Assembly: GCA_002155895.1 (NCBI GenBank)
Contig: MUMD01000044.1
Location: 1-38,780 of the forward strand
Reading direction: 5' to 3'
Source of the DNA: Streptomyces rochei
GTDB taxonomy: Bacteria; Actinomycetota; Actinomycetes; Streptomycetales; Streptomycetaceae
DNA length: 38,780 bases
Shown piece by piece: positions 23,234-31,245 of this stretch. Position 1 is the stretch's first letter. Each line of letters opens with the position of its first letter. The translations under genes and the position numbers were made by a program. Under the pieces are notes generated by a model, which saw nothing but the letters and a program-made list of their open reading frames with translations, was not told the DNA's origin and did no database searches.

Positions 23234-25039
23234 ATGGCCACTCCCCTGTCCGACACCCCTCTGTCCCCGCTGCGGACCGTCGCCGTCGTCGGCCTCGGCA
23301 CGATGGGCACCGGCATCGCCGAAGTGCTCGCCCGGGCCGGCCGCGACGTCGTCGGCATCGACGTGAGCGAGGCACAGGCGGCGACGGCCGTCGCCGCGCT
23401 GGAGTCCTCCACCGCCCGTTCCGTCGAGCGCGGACGCCTCACCGAGCGGGAGCGCGCCGACGCCCTCGCCCGCGTCCGCACCTCCACCGACCTGCGCGCG
23501 GCGGCCGACGCCGACCTGGTGATCGAGGTGGTCCCGGAGTCGTACGAGATCAAGCAGCAGGTCTTCCGGGAGCTGGACGGCATCGTGCGTCCCGAGACCA
23601 TCCTGGCGACCGGCACGAACGCGCTGTCCGTGACCCGGCTGGCCGCCGACTCGGCCCGCCCGGAGCGGGTCCTGGGCCTGCACTTCTTCAATCCGGCGCC
23701 GGCGATGAAGCTGGTGGAGGTCGTCTCCTCGGTGCTGACCGCGCCGGGCGCCGTCGCGGCCGTCACCGACCTGGCCCTGGACCTCGGCAAGGAGCCCGTC
23801 GCCGTCGGCGACCGGCCGGGTTTCGTGGCCGACGGGCTGCTGTTCGGGTACCTGAACCAGGCCGCCGCGATGTACGAGGCGAACTACGCCTCCCGCGAGG
23901 ACATCGACGCCGCGATGCGGCTCGGCTGCGGGCTGCCGATGGGCCCGCTGGCCCTGCTGGACCTGATCGGCGTGGACACCGCGCGCACGGTGCTGGAGGC
24001 CATGTACGCCGCCTCCCACGACCGGCTGCACGCTCCCGCCCCGATCCTGCGGCAGCTCAGCGAGGCGGGCCTGACGGGCCGCAAGGCGGGACGCGGCTTC
24101 TACACCTACGAGGCGCCGGGCAGCGCGGTGGTGGTGCCGGACGCCCTGACGCCCGGCGCGGGCGGCACCGAGGCCGCCGGGCGTCCGGTCCGCTCCGTGG
24201 GTGTCGCCGGTTCGGGGACCATGGCGTCCGGCATCGCGGAGGTCTTCGCGAAGGCCGGCTACGCGGTGGTGCTCGCCGCCCGCAGCGCGGAGAAGGCCGA
24301 GACCGCCAAGGCCCGCATCGGGAAGTCCCTGGCCCGCAGCGTGGACAAGGGCCGGCTGACCGCCGAGGCCGCCGCGCGGACGCTGGAGCTGATCACGCCG
24401 ACCGGCACCTACGACGACTTCGCCGACGTCGACCTGGCCGTGGAGGCGGTCGCCGAGGACCTGGAGGTCAAGCGGCAGCTGTTCGCCACGCTGGACAAGG
24501 TCTGCAAGCCCGGTGCGGTGCTGGCCACCACCACCTCCTCGCTGCCGGTCGTCGCCTGCGCCCGCGCCACCTCGCGCCCGCAGGACGTGATCGGCATGCA
24601 CTTCTTCAACCCGGCGCCGGCGATGAAGCTGGTCGAGGTGGTCCGCACGGTGCTGACCGCGGACGACGTGCACGCCACCGTCCGCGAGGTCTGCGCCGAG
24701 ATCCGCAAGCACGCCGTGGACTGCGGCGACCGCGCCGGGTTCATCGTGAACGCCCTGCTGTTCCCGTACCTCAACAACGCCGTGAAGATGGTCCAGGAGC
24801 ACTACGCGACGCTCGACGACATCGACGCGGCGATGAAGCTGGGCGGCGGTTACCCGATGGGCCCCTTCGAGCTGCTGGACGTGGTCGGGCTGGACGTCTC
24901 GCTGGCCATCGAGAAGGTGCTGCACCGCGAGTTCCGCGACCCGGGTCTGGCCCCGGCGCCGCTGCTGGAGCACCTGGTGGCCGCGGGCTGCCTCGGCCGC
25001 AAGACGGGCCGCGGCTTCCGCGAGTATGCCCGCCGCTGA
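23234..25039 (+). CDS. Tandem-duplicated 3-hydroxyacyl-CoA (3-hydroxybutyryl-CoA) dehydrogenase
   Basis: A 601-residue protein made of two complete 3-hydroxyacyl-CoA dehydrogenase units (about 13-295 and 318-600). Each has a Rossmann domain (VVGLGTMGTGIAEVLA at 18-33; VAGSGTMASGIAEVFA at 324-339) and a helical C-domain. HFFNPAPAMKLVEVV occurs in both (His150 and His456). The second half keeps the usual catalytic Ser block (TTTSSLPV) and Asn506 in GFIVNALLF. The first half has TGTNALSV and Asp200 in GFVADGLLF at the same places, so it may be inactive. The enzyme interconverts 3-hydroxybutyryl-CoA and acetoacetyl-CoA with NAD(P), supplying the crotonyl-CoA branch used by ccr downstream. ATG 23234 has GGAG seven bases upstream. 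It lies upstream of the TetR gene and the ethylmalonyl-CoA operon. Confidence 0.92.
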   Translation: MATPLSDTPLSPLRTVAVVGLGTMGTGIAEVLARAGRDVVGIDVSEAQAATAVAALESSTARSVERGRLTERERADALARVRTSTDLRAAADADLVIEVVPESYEIKQQVFRELDGIVRPETILATGTNALSVTRLAADSARPERVLGLHFFNPAPAMKLVEVVSSVLTAPGAVAAVTDLALDLGKEPVAVGDRPGFVADGLLFGYLNQAAAMYEANYASREDIDAAMRLGCGLPMGPLALLDLIGVDTARTVLEAMYAASHDRLHAPAPILRQLSEAGLTGRKAGRGFYTYEAPGSAVVVPDALTPGAGGTEAAGRPVRSVGVAGSGTMASGIAEVFAKAGYAVVLAARSAEKAETAKARIGKSLARSVDKGRLTAEAAARTLELITPTGTYDDFADVDLAVEAVAEDLEVKRQLFATLDKVCKPGAVLATTTSSLPVVACARATSRPQDVIGMHFFNPAPAMKLVEVVRTVLTADDVHATVREVCAEIRKHAVDCGDRAGFIVNALLFPYLNNAVKMVQEHYATLDDIDAAMKLGGGYPMGPFELLDVVGLDVSLAIEKVLHREFRDPGLAPAPLLEHLVAAGCLGRKTGRGFREYARR

Positions 25040-25196
25040 GGGGGCGGGTGACTGGTTCCGTACCGAGGAGGACTGGGGCGGGCTGCTCGACCCGGCCGGG
25101 TTCCCGCCGCCCGCGGCCGGGTCCGCGCCGCCCGCCCCGGGCGGCGGGATCCCCGGTCACGCGCATGATTGCGGGCACATGCAGTACGTTCATGGC

Positions 25197-26012
25197 ATGT
25201 CCCAGCCCGCCAGGTCCTCACGTACACCAGCCACGCCCGACGCGCCGGAGAGCGCGGCCGGCAGCCGAGCCGCCGCCCAGCGGCTGAAAATGCGCCGGGA
25301 ACTGGCGGCGGCGGCGATGGAGCTGTTCGCGACCAAGGGGTACGAGGCGACCACCGTCGACGAGATCGCGGCCCAGGCCGGGGTCGCCCGCCGCACCTTC
25401 TTCCGGCACTTCCGCTCCAAGGAAGAGGCGATCTTCCCGGACCACGACGACACCCTGGTCCGCGCGGAGGCGGTGCTCAACGCGGCGCCCGCGCACGAGC
25501 ACCCGCTCGACACGGTGTGCCGCGGCATCAAGGAAGTCATGAAGATGTACGCGGCCCGGCCGGAGATCTCGGTGGCCCGCTACAAGCTGACCCGCGAGGT
25601 GCCGACGCTGCGCGAGGCGGAGATCGCCTCGGTGGCCCGTTACGAGCGCCTGTTCACCCGCTATCTCCTCGGCCACTTCGACGAGCACGCGCACGACGAC
25701 GACGCCAACGACGACCCGCTGCTGGCCGAGGTCGCCGCCTCGGCCGTGGTGACCGCCCACAACCACGTGCTGCGGCGCTGGCTCAGGGCGGGCGGCCAGG
25801 GGGACGTGGAGGCGCAGCTGGACCACGCCTTCGCCATCGTCCGCCGGACGTTCGGCACCGGCATCGGGGCGGGACGCTCCACGGCCGCCGGCGCGCGGCC
25901 CGCGGCCTCCTCCGCCTCGGTGCAGGGCGAGGTGCTGGTGACGGTGGCGCGCACCGACGCGCCGCTGCACGAGGTGATGCGCACCATCGAGCAGGCCCTC
26001 AAGGAGCACTGA
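25197..26012 (+). CDS. TetR-family transcriptional regulator
   Basis: A 271-residue regulator. The TetR helix-turn-helix lies near residues 30-75: MELFATKGYEATTVDEIAAQ, then AGVARRTFFRHFRSKEE. The C-terminal ligand domain is followed by an extra Ala/Ser-rich linker and a last segment, VQGEVLVTVARTDAPLHEVM. The ATG at 25197 is preferred because TACGTT (25185-25190) ends six bases upstream and no Shine-Dalgarno sequence is seen (leaderless). A nearby ATG at 25179 is possible. It lies between the dehydrogenase and ccr on the same strand. In Methylobacterium extorquens the TetR protein CcrR controls ccr. By position this protein is a candidate for that job, acting on the palindromes before ccr. 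That is inference. Confidence 0.88.
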   Translation: MSQPARSSRTPATPDAPESAAGSRAAAQRLKMRRELAAAAMELFATKGYEATTVDEIAAQAGVARRTFFRHFRSKEEAIFPDHDDTLVRAEAVLNAAPAHEHPLDTVCRGIKEVMKMYAARPEISVARYKLTREVPTLREAEIASVARYERLFTRYLLGHFDEHAHDDDANDDPLLAEVAASAVVTAHNHVLRRWLRAGGQGDVEAQLDHAFAIVRRTFGTGIGAGRSTAAGARPAASSASVQGEVLVTVARTDAPLHEVMRTIEQALKEH

Positions 26013-26050
26013 GAGACACTGAGAGGCCCTGAGAGACACTGAGGGGCGCT
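26011..26050 (+). repeat. Two tandem 20-bp repeats over the TetR stop codon
   Basis: GAGAGACACTGAGAGGCCCT (26011-26030) is followed directly by GAGAGACACTGAGGGGCGCT (26031-26050), 18 of 20 bases identical. The first unit overlaps the TetR TGA stop. It looks like a recent small tandem duplication. Confidence 0.8.
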
Positions 26051-26074
26051 CCCCGCTCGTTCCGTGTTGTGATG

Positions 26075-26101
26075 ACGGCCACCCATCGGGTGGCCGTTTT
26101 T
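26075..26101 (+). terminator. Strong intrinsic terminator after the TetR gene
   Basis: ACGGCCACCC (26075-26084), loop ATC, GGGTGGCCGT (26088-26097): a perfect 10-bp GC-rich stem followed by a run of five T counting the last stem base. It separates the TetR gene from the ccr promoter. It is one of the few terminators in the window with a T tract. Confidence 0.9.
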
Positions 26102-26195
26102 GCATGTCAACGCCCCTTTCCCACCCCTCGCACACCCTCATTCGATCGATCATCGCTCATCTGTAGCGTAAAGATTTCATCTGAGTGGAACTTCT

Positions 26196-26237
26196 GGCAC
26201 TCAGTGCCTTGCGGGGTGACACGCGGTGTCATACGTT
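26196..26237 (+). promoter_or_regulatory. ccr promoter with two perfect palindromes
   Basis: TTGCGG (26209-26214), a 17-base spacer, then TACGTT (26232-26237) gives a well-spaced sigma-70-type promoter. The spacer contains TGACAC-GCG-GTGTCA (26217-26231), a perfect 6-3-6 palindrome. A second palindrome, GGCAC-TCA-GTGCC (26196-26208), abuts the -35 box. The expected mRNA start near 26244 leaves a leader of about 135 bases. The gap from 26013 to 26378 otherwise holds only the terminator and the short tandem repeat. Confidence 0.75.
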
Positions 26238-26378
26238 GAAGGTGTCCGGGCTGTCCCCGCACTCATCCCCTGCGCGCCCGAACGCCTGCGTCACAGGCAC
26301 TTTCACACCAACCCTCAGCAGCACCGACGTACCCATCGGCGCCCCTCCCTCAGGGCGCTCATCGCCGGAGGCAACACC

Positions 26379-27722
26379 GTGACCGTGAAGGACATCCTGG
26401 ACGCGATCCAGTCGCCCGAATCCACGCCGGCCGACATCGCCGCCCTGCCGATCCCCGAGTCGTACCGCGCGATCACCGTGCACAAGGACGAGACGGAGAT
26501 GTTCGCGGGCCTGGAGACCCGCGACAAGGACCCGCGCAAGTCGATCCACCTCGACGAGGTGCCGGTGCCCGAGCTGGGCCCGGGCGAGGCCCTGGTGGCC
26601 GTCATGGCCTCCTCGGTCAACTACAACTCGGTGTGGACCTCGATCTTCGAGCCGCTGTCCACCTTCGGGTTCCTGGAGCGCTACGGCCGCACCAACGAGC
26701 TGGCCAAGCGCCACGACCTGCCGTACCACATCATCGGCTCCGACCTCGCGGGCGTCGTCCTGCGCACCGGCCCGGGCGTCAACGCCTGGCAGCCCGGCGA
26801 CGAGGTCGTCGCGCACTGCCTCTCCGTCGAGCTGGAGTCGTCCGACGGCCACAACGACACGATGCTCGACCCCGAGCAGCGGATCTGGGGCTTCGAGACC
26901 AACTTCGGCGGCCTCGCCGAGATCGCGCTCGTCAAGTCCAACCAGCTGATGCCCAAGCCGGACCACCTCAGCTGGGAGGAGGCCGCCGCCCCCGGACTGG
27001 TCAACTCCACCGCCTACCGCCAGCTGGTCTCCCGCAACGGCGCCGGCATGAAGCAGGGCGACAACGTGCTCATCTGGGGCGCGAGCGGTGGCCTCGGCTC
27101 CTACGCCACCCAGTTCGCGCTGGCCGGCGGCGCCAACCCGATCTGCGTCGTCTCCAGCGAGCAGAAGGCGGACATCTGCCGCTCGATGGGCGCCGAGGCG
27201 ATCATCGACCGCAGCGCCGAGGGCTACAGGTTCTGGAAGGACGAGCAGACCCAGGACCCGAAGGAGTGGAAGCGCTTCGGCAAGCGCATCCGCGAACTCA
27301 CCGGCGGCGAGGACATCGACATCGTCTTCGAGCACCCCGGCCGCGAGACCTTCGGCGCCTCCGTCTTCGTCACCCGCAAGGGCGGCACCATCACCACCTG
27401 CGCCTCGACCTCGGGCTACATGCACGAGTACGACAACCGCTACCTGTGGATGTCCCTGAAGCGCATCATCGGCTCCCACTTCGCCAACTACCGCGAGGCG
27501 TGGGAGGCCAACCGCCTGATCGCCAAGGGCAAGATCCACCCCACCCTCTCCAAGGTGTACTCCCTGGAGGACACCGGGCAGGCCGCGTACGACGTCCACC
27601 GCAACCTCCACCAGGGCAAGGTCGGTGTGCTCTGCATGGCCCCCGAGGAGGGCCTGGGCGTGCGCGACCACGAGAAGCGCGCCAAGCACCTCGACGCCAT
27701 CAACCGCTTCCGGAACATCTGA
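26379..27722 (+). CDS. ccr: Crotonyl-CoA carboxylase/reductase
   Basis: A 447-residue NADPH-dependent enzyme that reductively carboxylates crotonyl-CoA to (2S)-ethylmalonyl-CoA, the entry step of the ethylmalonyl-CoA pathway and a source of polyketide extender units. It belongs to the zinc-free medium-chain dehydrogenase family. The nucleotide loop is LIWGASGGLGSYATQFA (231-247). Residues matching the CO2 pocket of the Kitasatospora enzyme (Asn81, Phe170, Glu171, His365 there) appear here as Asn83 (Asn81 is adjacent), Phe172, Glu173 in IWGFETNFG, and His367 in IIGSHFAN. The GTG at 26379 has GGAGG at 26367-26371. An upstream reading frame lacks a ribosome binding site. It is the first gene of a five-gene plus-strand operon. 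Confidence 0.97.
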   Translation: MTVKDILDAIQSPESTPADIAALPIPESYRAITVHKDETEMFAGLETRDKDPRKSIHLDEVPVPELGPGEALVAVMASSVNYNSVWTSIFEPLSTFGFLERYGRTNELAKRHDLPYHIIGSDLAGVVLRTGPGVNAWQPGDEVVAHCLSVELESSDGHNDTMLDPEQRIWGFETNFGGLAEIALVKSNQLMPKPDHLSWEEAAAPGLVNSTAYRQLVSRNGAGMKQGDNVLIWGASGGLGSYATQFALAGGANPICVVSSEQKADICRSMGAEAIIDRSAEGYRFWKDEQTQDPKEWKRFGKRIRELTGGEDIDIVFEHPGRETFGASVFVTRKGGTITTCASTSGYMHEYDNRYLWMSLKRIIGSHFANYREAWEANRLIAKGKIHPTLSKVYSLEDTGQAAYDVHRNLHQGKVGVLCMAPEEGLGVRDHEKRAKHLDAINRFRNI

Positions 27723-27740
27723 GGACGGCGGAGGCCACAC

Positions 27741-29768
27741 ATGACTGAGCGTCAGAAGGACCGGCCGTGGCTCATGCGCACCTACGCCGGTCACTCCACG
27801 GCCGAGGCGTCCAACGAGCTGTACCGGCGCAACCTCGCCAAGGGCCAGACCGGCCTGTCGGTCGCCTTCGACCTGCCGACCCAGACCGGCTACGACTCCG
27901 ACCACATCCTCGCCCGCGGCGAGGTGGGCCGGGTCGGCGTGCCCATCGCGCACCTCGGTGACATGCGCCGGCTGTTCCAGGACATCCCCCTGGAGCAGAT
28001 GAACACCTCGATGACCATCAACGCCACGGCCATGTGGCTGCTGGCGCTCTACCAGGTCGTCGCCGAGGAGCAGGGCGCGGACATCACCCGGCTCAGCGGC
28101 ACGACCCAGAACGACATCGTCAAGGAGTACCTGTCCCGGGGGACGCACGTCTTCCCGCCGGGCCCCTCGCTCCGCCTGACGACGGACATGATCGCGTACA
28201 CGGTCTCCCACCTCCCGAAGTGGAACCCGATCAACATCTGCAGCTACCACCTGCAGGAGGCGGGCGCCACACCGGTGCAGGAGATCGCGTACGCGATGTC
28301 CACCGCGATCGCCGTCCTCGACGCCGTGCGCGACAGCGGCCAGGTGCCCGAGGAGCGCATGGGCGACGTGGTCGGCCGTATCTCCTTCTTCGTGAACGCG
28401 GGCGTCCGCTTCGTCGAGGAGATGTGCAAGATGCGGGCCTTCGGGCAGATCTGGGACCGCATCACACGCGAGCGGTACGGCATCGAGAACCCCAAGCACC
28501 GCCGTTTCCGCTACGGCGTCCAGGTCAACTCCCTCGGGCTGACCGAGGCGCAGCCGGAGAACAACGTCCAGCGCATCGTGCTGGAGATGCTGGCGGTCAC
28601 CCTCTCCAAGGACGCCCGCGCGCGTGCCGTGCAGCTGCCGGCCTGGAACGAGGCGCTGGGCCTGCCCCGGCCCTGGGACCAGCAGTGGTCGCTGCGCATC
28701 CAGCAGGTGCTGGCGTACGAGAGCGACCTGCTGGAGTACGGCGACCTCTTCGAGGGCTCGAAGGTGGTCGAGGCGAAGGTGGCCGAGCTGGTCGGGGAGG
28801 CGTTCGCGGAGATCGAGCGCATCCAGGAGATGGGCGGCGCGATGGCGGCCGTCGAGTCCGGCTACCTCAAGTCGCAGCTGGTCGCCTCGCACGCCGAGCG
28901 CCGGGCCCGGATCGAGTCCGGCGAGGAGAAGATCATCGGTGTCAACGCCTTCGAGGGCACCGAGCCCAACCCGCTGACCGCCGACCTGGACACCGCCATC
29001 CAGACGGTGGACCCGGCGGTGGAGGCCCGCGTCATCGCCTCGCTCCAGCACTGGCGGGACACCCGGTACCAGCCGCCCTTCAACCACCCGCGCCCCTGCA
29101 AGGCTCTGGAGAAGCTGAAGGAGGCCGCCAAGGGCACCGACAACCTCATGGAGGCCACCCTGGAGTGCGCCCGCGCCGGCGTCACGACCGGCGAGTGGGC
29201 CGGGGCGCTGCGCGAGGTCTTCGGTGAGTTCCGGGCGCCCACGGGGGTGTCGTCGGCGCCGGTCGCGGTCGCCGCCGAGGAGGGCTCCGCCCTCTCCGAG
29301 GTACGCCGGAAGGTGGACCTGACGGCGAAGGACCTCGGCGTCGGCAAGCTGCGCTTCCTGGTCGGCAAGCCCGGCCTGGACGGTCACTCCAACGGCGCCG
29401 AGCAGATCGCCGTGCGGGCCCGCGACGCCGGGTTCGAGGTGGTCTACCAGGGCATCCGGCTCACCCCGGAGCAGATCGTGGACGCCGCCCTCGCCGAGGA
29501 CGTGCACGCGGTGGGCCTGTCCATCCTCTCCGGCTCGCACGCCCAGCTCGTCCCGGACGTGCTGGAACGACTCCGTGTGGCCGGTGCCACAGACATCCCG
29601 GTGATCGCCGGTGGCATCATCCCGAACGGTGACGCCGAAGAACTGCGGGCCGCGGGAGTGGCCGCGGTCTTCACCCCGAAGGATTTCGACATCACCGGCA
29701 TCATCGGCCGGATCGTCGACGAGATCCGGAACGCGAACAAGCTCGACCCCCTGGAGGTCCCCGCATGA
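27741..29768 (+). CDS. ecm: Ethylmalonyl-CoA mutase, adenosylcobalamin-dependent (MeaA type)
   Basis: A 675-residue B12 enzyme that isomerises ethylmalonyl-CoA to methylsuccinyl-CoA. It was historically annotated meaA in Streptomyces. The N-terminal TIM barrel has YDSDHILARGEVGRVGVPI and the substrate loop around SGTTQNDIVKEY. The C-terminal cobalamin domain (about 530-660) has the His ligand motif GLDGHSNG (Asp547, His549, Gly552), followed by GLSILSGSH and PVIAGGIIP. Fusion of both domains in one chain without a small subunit fits this family. Distinguishing it from methylmalonyl-CoA mutase rests on its position next to ccr and on its shorter N-terminus. ATG 27741 has GGAGG upstream and lies 18 bases after ccr. 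Its stop overlaps the next start by four bases (ATGA). Confidence 0.95.
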   Translation: MTERQKDRPWLMRTYAGHSTAEASNELYRRNLAKGQTGLSVAFDLPTQTGYDSDHILARGEVGRVGVPIAHLGDMRRLFQDIPLEQMNTSMTINATAMWLLALYQVVAEEQGADITRLSGTTQNDIVKEYLSRGTHVFPPGPSLRLTTDMIAYTVSHLPKWNPINICSYHLQEAGATPVQEIAYAMSTAIAVLDAVRDSGQVPEERMGDVVGRISFFVNAGVRFVEEMCKMRAFGQIWDRITRERYGIENPKHRRFRYGVQVNSLGLTEAQPENNVQRIVLEMLAVTLSKDARARAVQLPAWNEALGLPRPWDQQWSLRIQQVLAYESDLLEYGDLFEGSKVVEAKVAELVGEAFAEIERIQEMGGAMAAVESGYLKSQLVASHAERRARIESGEEKIIGVNAFEGTEPNPLTADLDTAIQTVDPAVEARVIASLQHWRDTRYQPPFNHPRPCKALEKLKEAAKGTDNLMEATLECARAGVTTGEWAGALREVFGEFRAPTGVSSAPVAVAAEEGSALSEVRRKVDLTAKDLGVGKLRFLVGKPGLDGHSNGAEQIAVRARDAGFEVVYQGIRLTPEQIVDAALAEDVHAVGLSILSGSHAQLVPDVLERLRVAGATDIPVIAGGIIPNGDAEELRAAGVAAVFTPKDFDITGIIGRIVDEIRNANKLDPLEVPA

Positions 29769-30727
29769 CGACCGTCGACCGCCTTCGCCCCCGCCGCTCC
29801 TGCCTGGCGGTCCCGGGAAGCAACCCGCGTTTCCTGGAGAAGGCCCAGGGCCTCCCCGCGGACCAGGTCTTCCTGGACCTGGAGGACGCCTGCGCGCCGC
29901 TCGCCAAGCCGGAGGCCCGGCACACCATCGTGAAGTTCCTCAACGAGGGCGACTGGACCGGCAAGACCCGCGTCGTGCGCGTCAACGACTGGACCACCGA
30001 GTGGACGTACCGCGACGTCGTCACGGTCGTCGAGGGCGCCGGCCCGAACCTCGACTGCATCATGCTGCCGAAGGTCCAGGACGCCCAGCAGATCGTCGCC
30101 CTCGACCTCCTGCTCACCCAGATCGAGAAGACGATGGGCTTCGAGGTCGGCCGCATCGGCATCGAGGCGCAGATCGAGAACGCCCAGGGCCTGAACAACG
30201 TCAACGAGATCGCGCAGGCCAGCCCGCGCGTGGAGACCATCATCTTCGGCCCGGCCGACTTCATGGCGTCCATCAACATGAAGTCCCTGGTCGTGGGCGA
30301 GCAGCCGCCCGGCTACCCGGCGGACGCCTACCACTACATCCTGATGAAGATCCTGATGGCCGCCCGCGCCAACAACCTCCAGGCGATCGACGGCCCCTAC
30401 CTCCAGATCCGCAACGTGGAGGGCTACCGCGAGGTCGCCCGGCGCGCCGCCGCGCTCGGCTTCGACGGCAAGTGGGTGCTGCACCCGGGCCAGGTCGAGG
30501 CGTCCAACGAGATCTTCTCGCCCTCCCAGGAGGACTACGACCACGCCGAGCTGATCCTTGACGCGTACGACTACTACACGTCCGAGGCGGGCGGCAAGAA
30601 GGGCTCCGCGATGCTCGGCGACGAGATGATCGACGAGGCCAGCCGCAAGATGGCGCTGGTGATCTCCGGCAAGGGACGTGCGGCCGGGATGCGGCGCACC
30701 AGCAAGTTCGAGATCCCGGAGGGCTGA
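29765..30727 (+). CDS. mcl: Beta-methylmalyl-CoA / (S)-malyl-CoA lyase, HpcH/HpaI (CitE-like) family
   Basis: A 320-residue Mg-dependent lyase that cleaves beta-methylmalyl-CoA to propionyl-CoA and glyoxylate, and may also handle malyl-CoA. Family signatures are SCLAVPGSNPRFLEKA, the acidic FLDLEDACAP, the Mg ligand Glu in GIEAQIENAQG and the Asp in IIFGPADFMAS, and GKWVLHPGQVEASNEIF near the end. The ATG overlaps the mutase stop (29765-29768), showing translational coupling. The gene stands directly before the mesaconyl-CoA hydratase, the preceding step. CitE-like family members elsewhere have other acyl-CoA substrates, so assignment leans on context. Confidence 0.92.
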   Translation: MTTVDRLRPRRSCLAVPGSNPRFLEKAQGLPADQVFLDLEDACAPLAKPEARHTIVKFLNEGDWTGKTRVVRVNDWTTEWTYRDVVTVVEGAGPNLDCIMLPKVQDAQQIVALDLLLTQIEKTMGFEVGRIGIEAQIENAQGLNNVNEIAQASPRVETIIFGPADFMASINMKSLVVGEQPPGYPADAYHYILMKILMAARANNLQAIDGPYLQIRNVEGYREVARRAAALGFDGKWVLHPGQVEASNEIFSPSQEDYDHAELILDAYDYYTSEAGGKKGSAMLGDEMIDEASRKMALVISGKGRAAGMRRTSKFEIPEG

Positions 30728-30732
30728 GGGCG

Positions 30733-31245
30733 ATGCAGTTCGGACGCACCTACGAGGAGTTCGAGGTCGGGGCGGTGTACAAGCACTGGCCCGGGAAGAC
30801 GGTCACCGAGTACGACGACCACCTCTTCTGTCTCCTCACCATGAACCACCACCCGCTCCACATGGACACGAACTACGCCGAGAAGACGACGGACTTCGGC
30901 AAGAACGTGGTGGTCGGCAACTACGTCTACTCGCTCCTGCTCGGCATGTCGGTCCCCGACATCTCCGGCAAGGCGATCGCCAACCTGGAGATCGAGTCGC
31001 TCAAGCACGTGGCGCCGACCTTCCACGGCGACACGATCTACGGCCAGACGACCGTGCTCGACAAGTGGCCGTCGAAGTCGAAGAACGACCGCGGCATCGT
31101 GCACGTCGAGACCAAGGGCTACAAGCAGGACGGCACGCTGGTCTGCGTCTTCCGCCGCAAGGTGATGGTGCCCACCGAGACGTACATCAAGGAGCGCGGC
31201 GGCGAGCAGCCCGGCCGGCCCGAGCTGAAGGAACAGGGGAAGTAG
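30733..31245 (+). CDS. mch: Mesaconyl-CoA hydratase, single MaoC hot-dog domain
   Basis: A 170-residue MaoC-type (R)-hydratase, predicted to hydrate mesaconyl-CoA to beta-methylmalyl-CoA. The hydratase block is TVTEYDDHLFCLLTMNHHPLH in outline, carrying the catalytic Asp and His. NYAEKTTDFGKNVVVGNYVYSLLLGM and ESLKHVAPTFHGDTIYG complete the hot-dog fold. Proteobacterial mesaconyl-CoA hydratases are about twice as long (two hot-dog units); the actinomycete form is a single unit and would act as a dimer. It lies five bases after the lyase gene, with its stop directly against the next ATG. Function is inferred from cluster position and family. Confidence 0.9.
   Translation: MQFGRTYEEFEVGAVYKHWPGKTVTEYDDHLFCLLTMNHHPLHMDTNYAEKTTDFGKNVVVGNYVYSLLLGMSVPDISGKAIANLEIESLKHVAPTFHGDTIYGQTTVLDKWPSKSKNDRGIVHVETKGYKQDGTLVCVFRRKVMVPTETYIKERGGEQPGRPELKEQGK

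Noticed and set aside
26229-29540. Very long open frame on the minus strand opposite ccr and ecm (over 1,000 codons).
   Set aside because: It is the mirror of strongly constrained genes in GC-rich DNA. Its composition is Val/Gly/Arg/Leu/His rich with no domain pattern, while the opposite strand encodes complete known enzymes.
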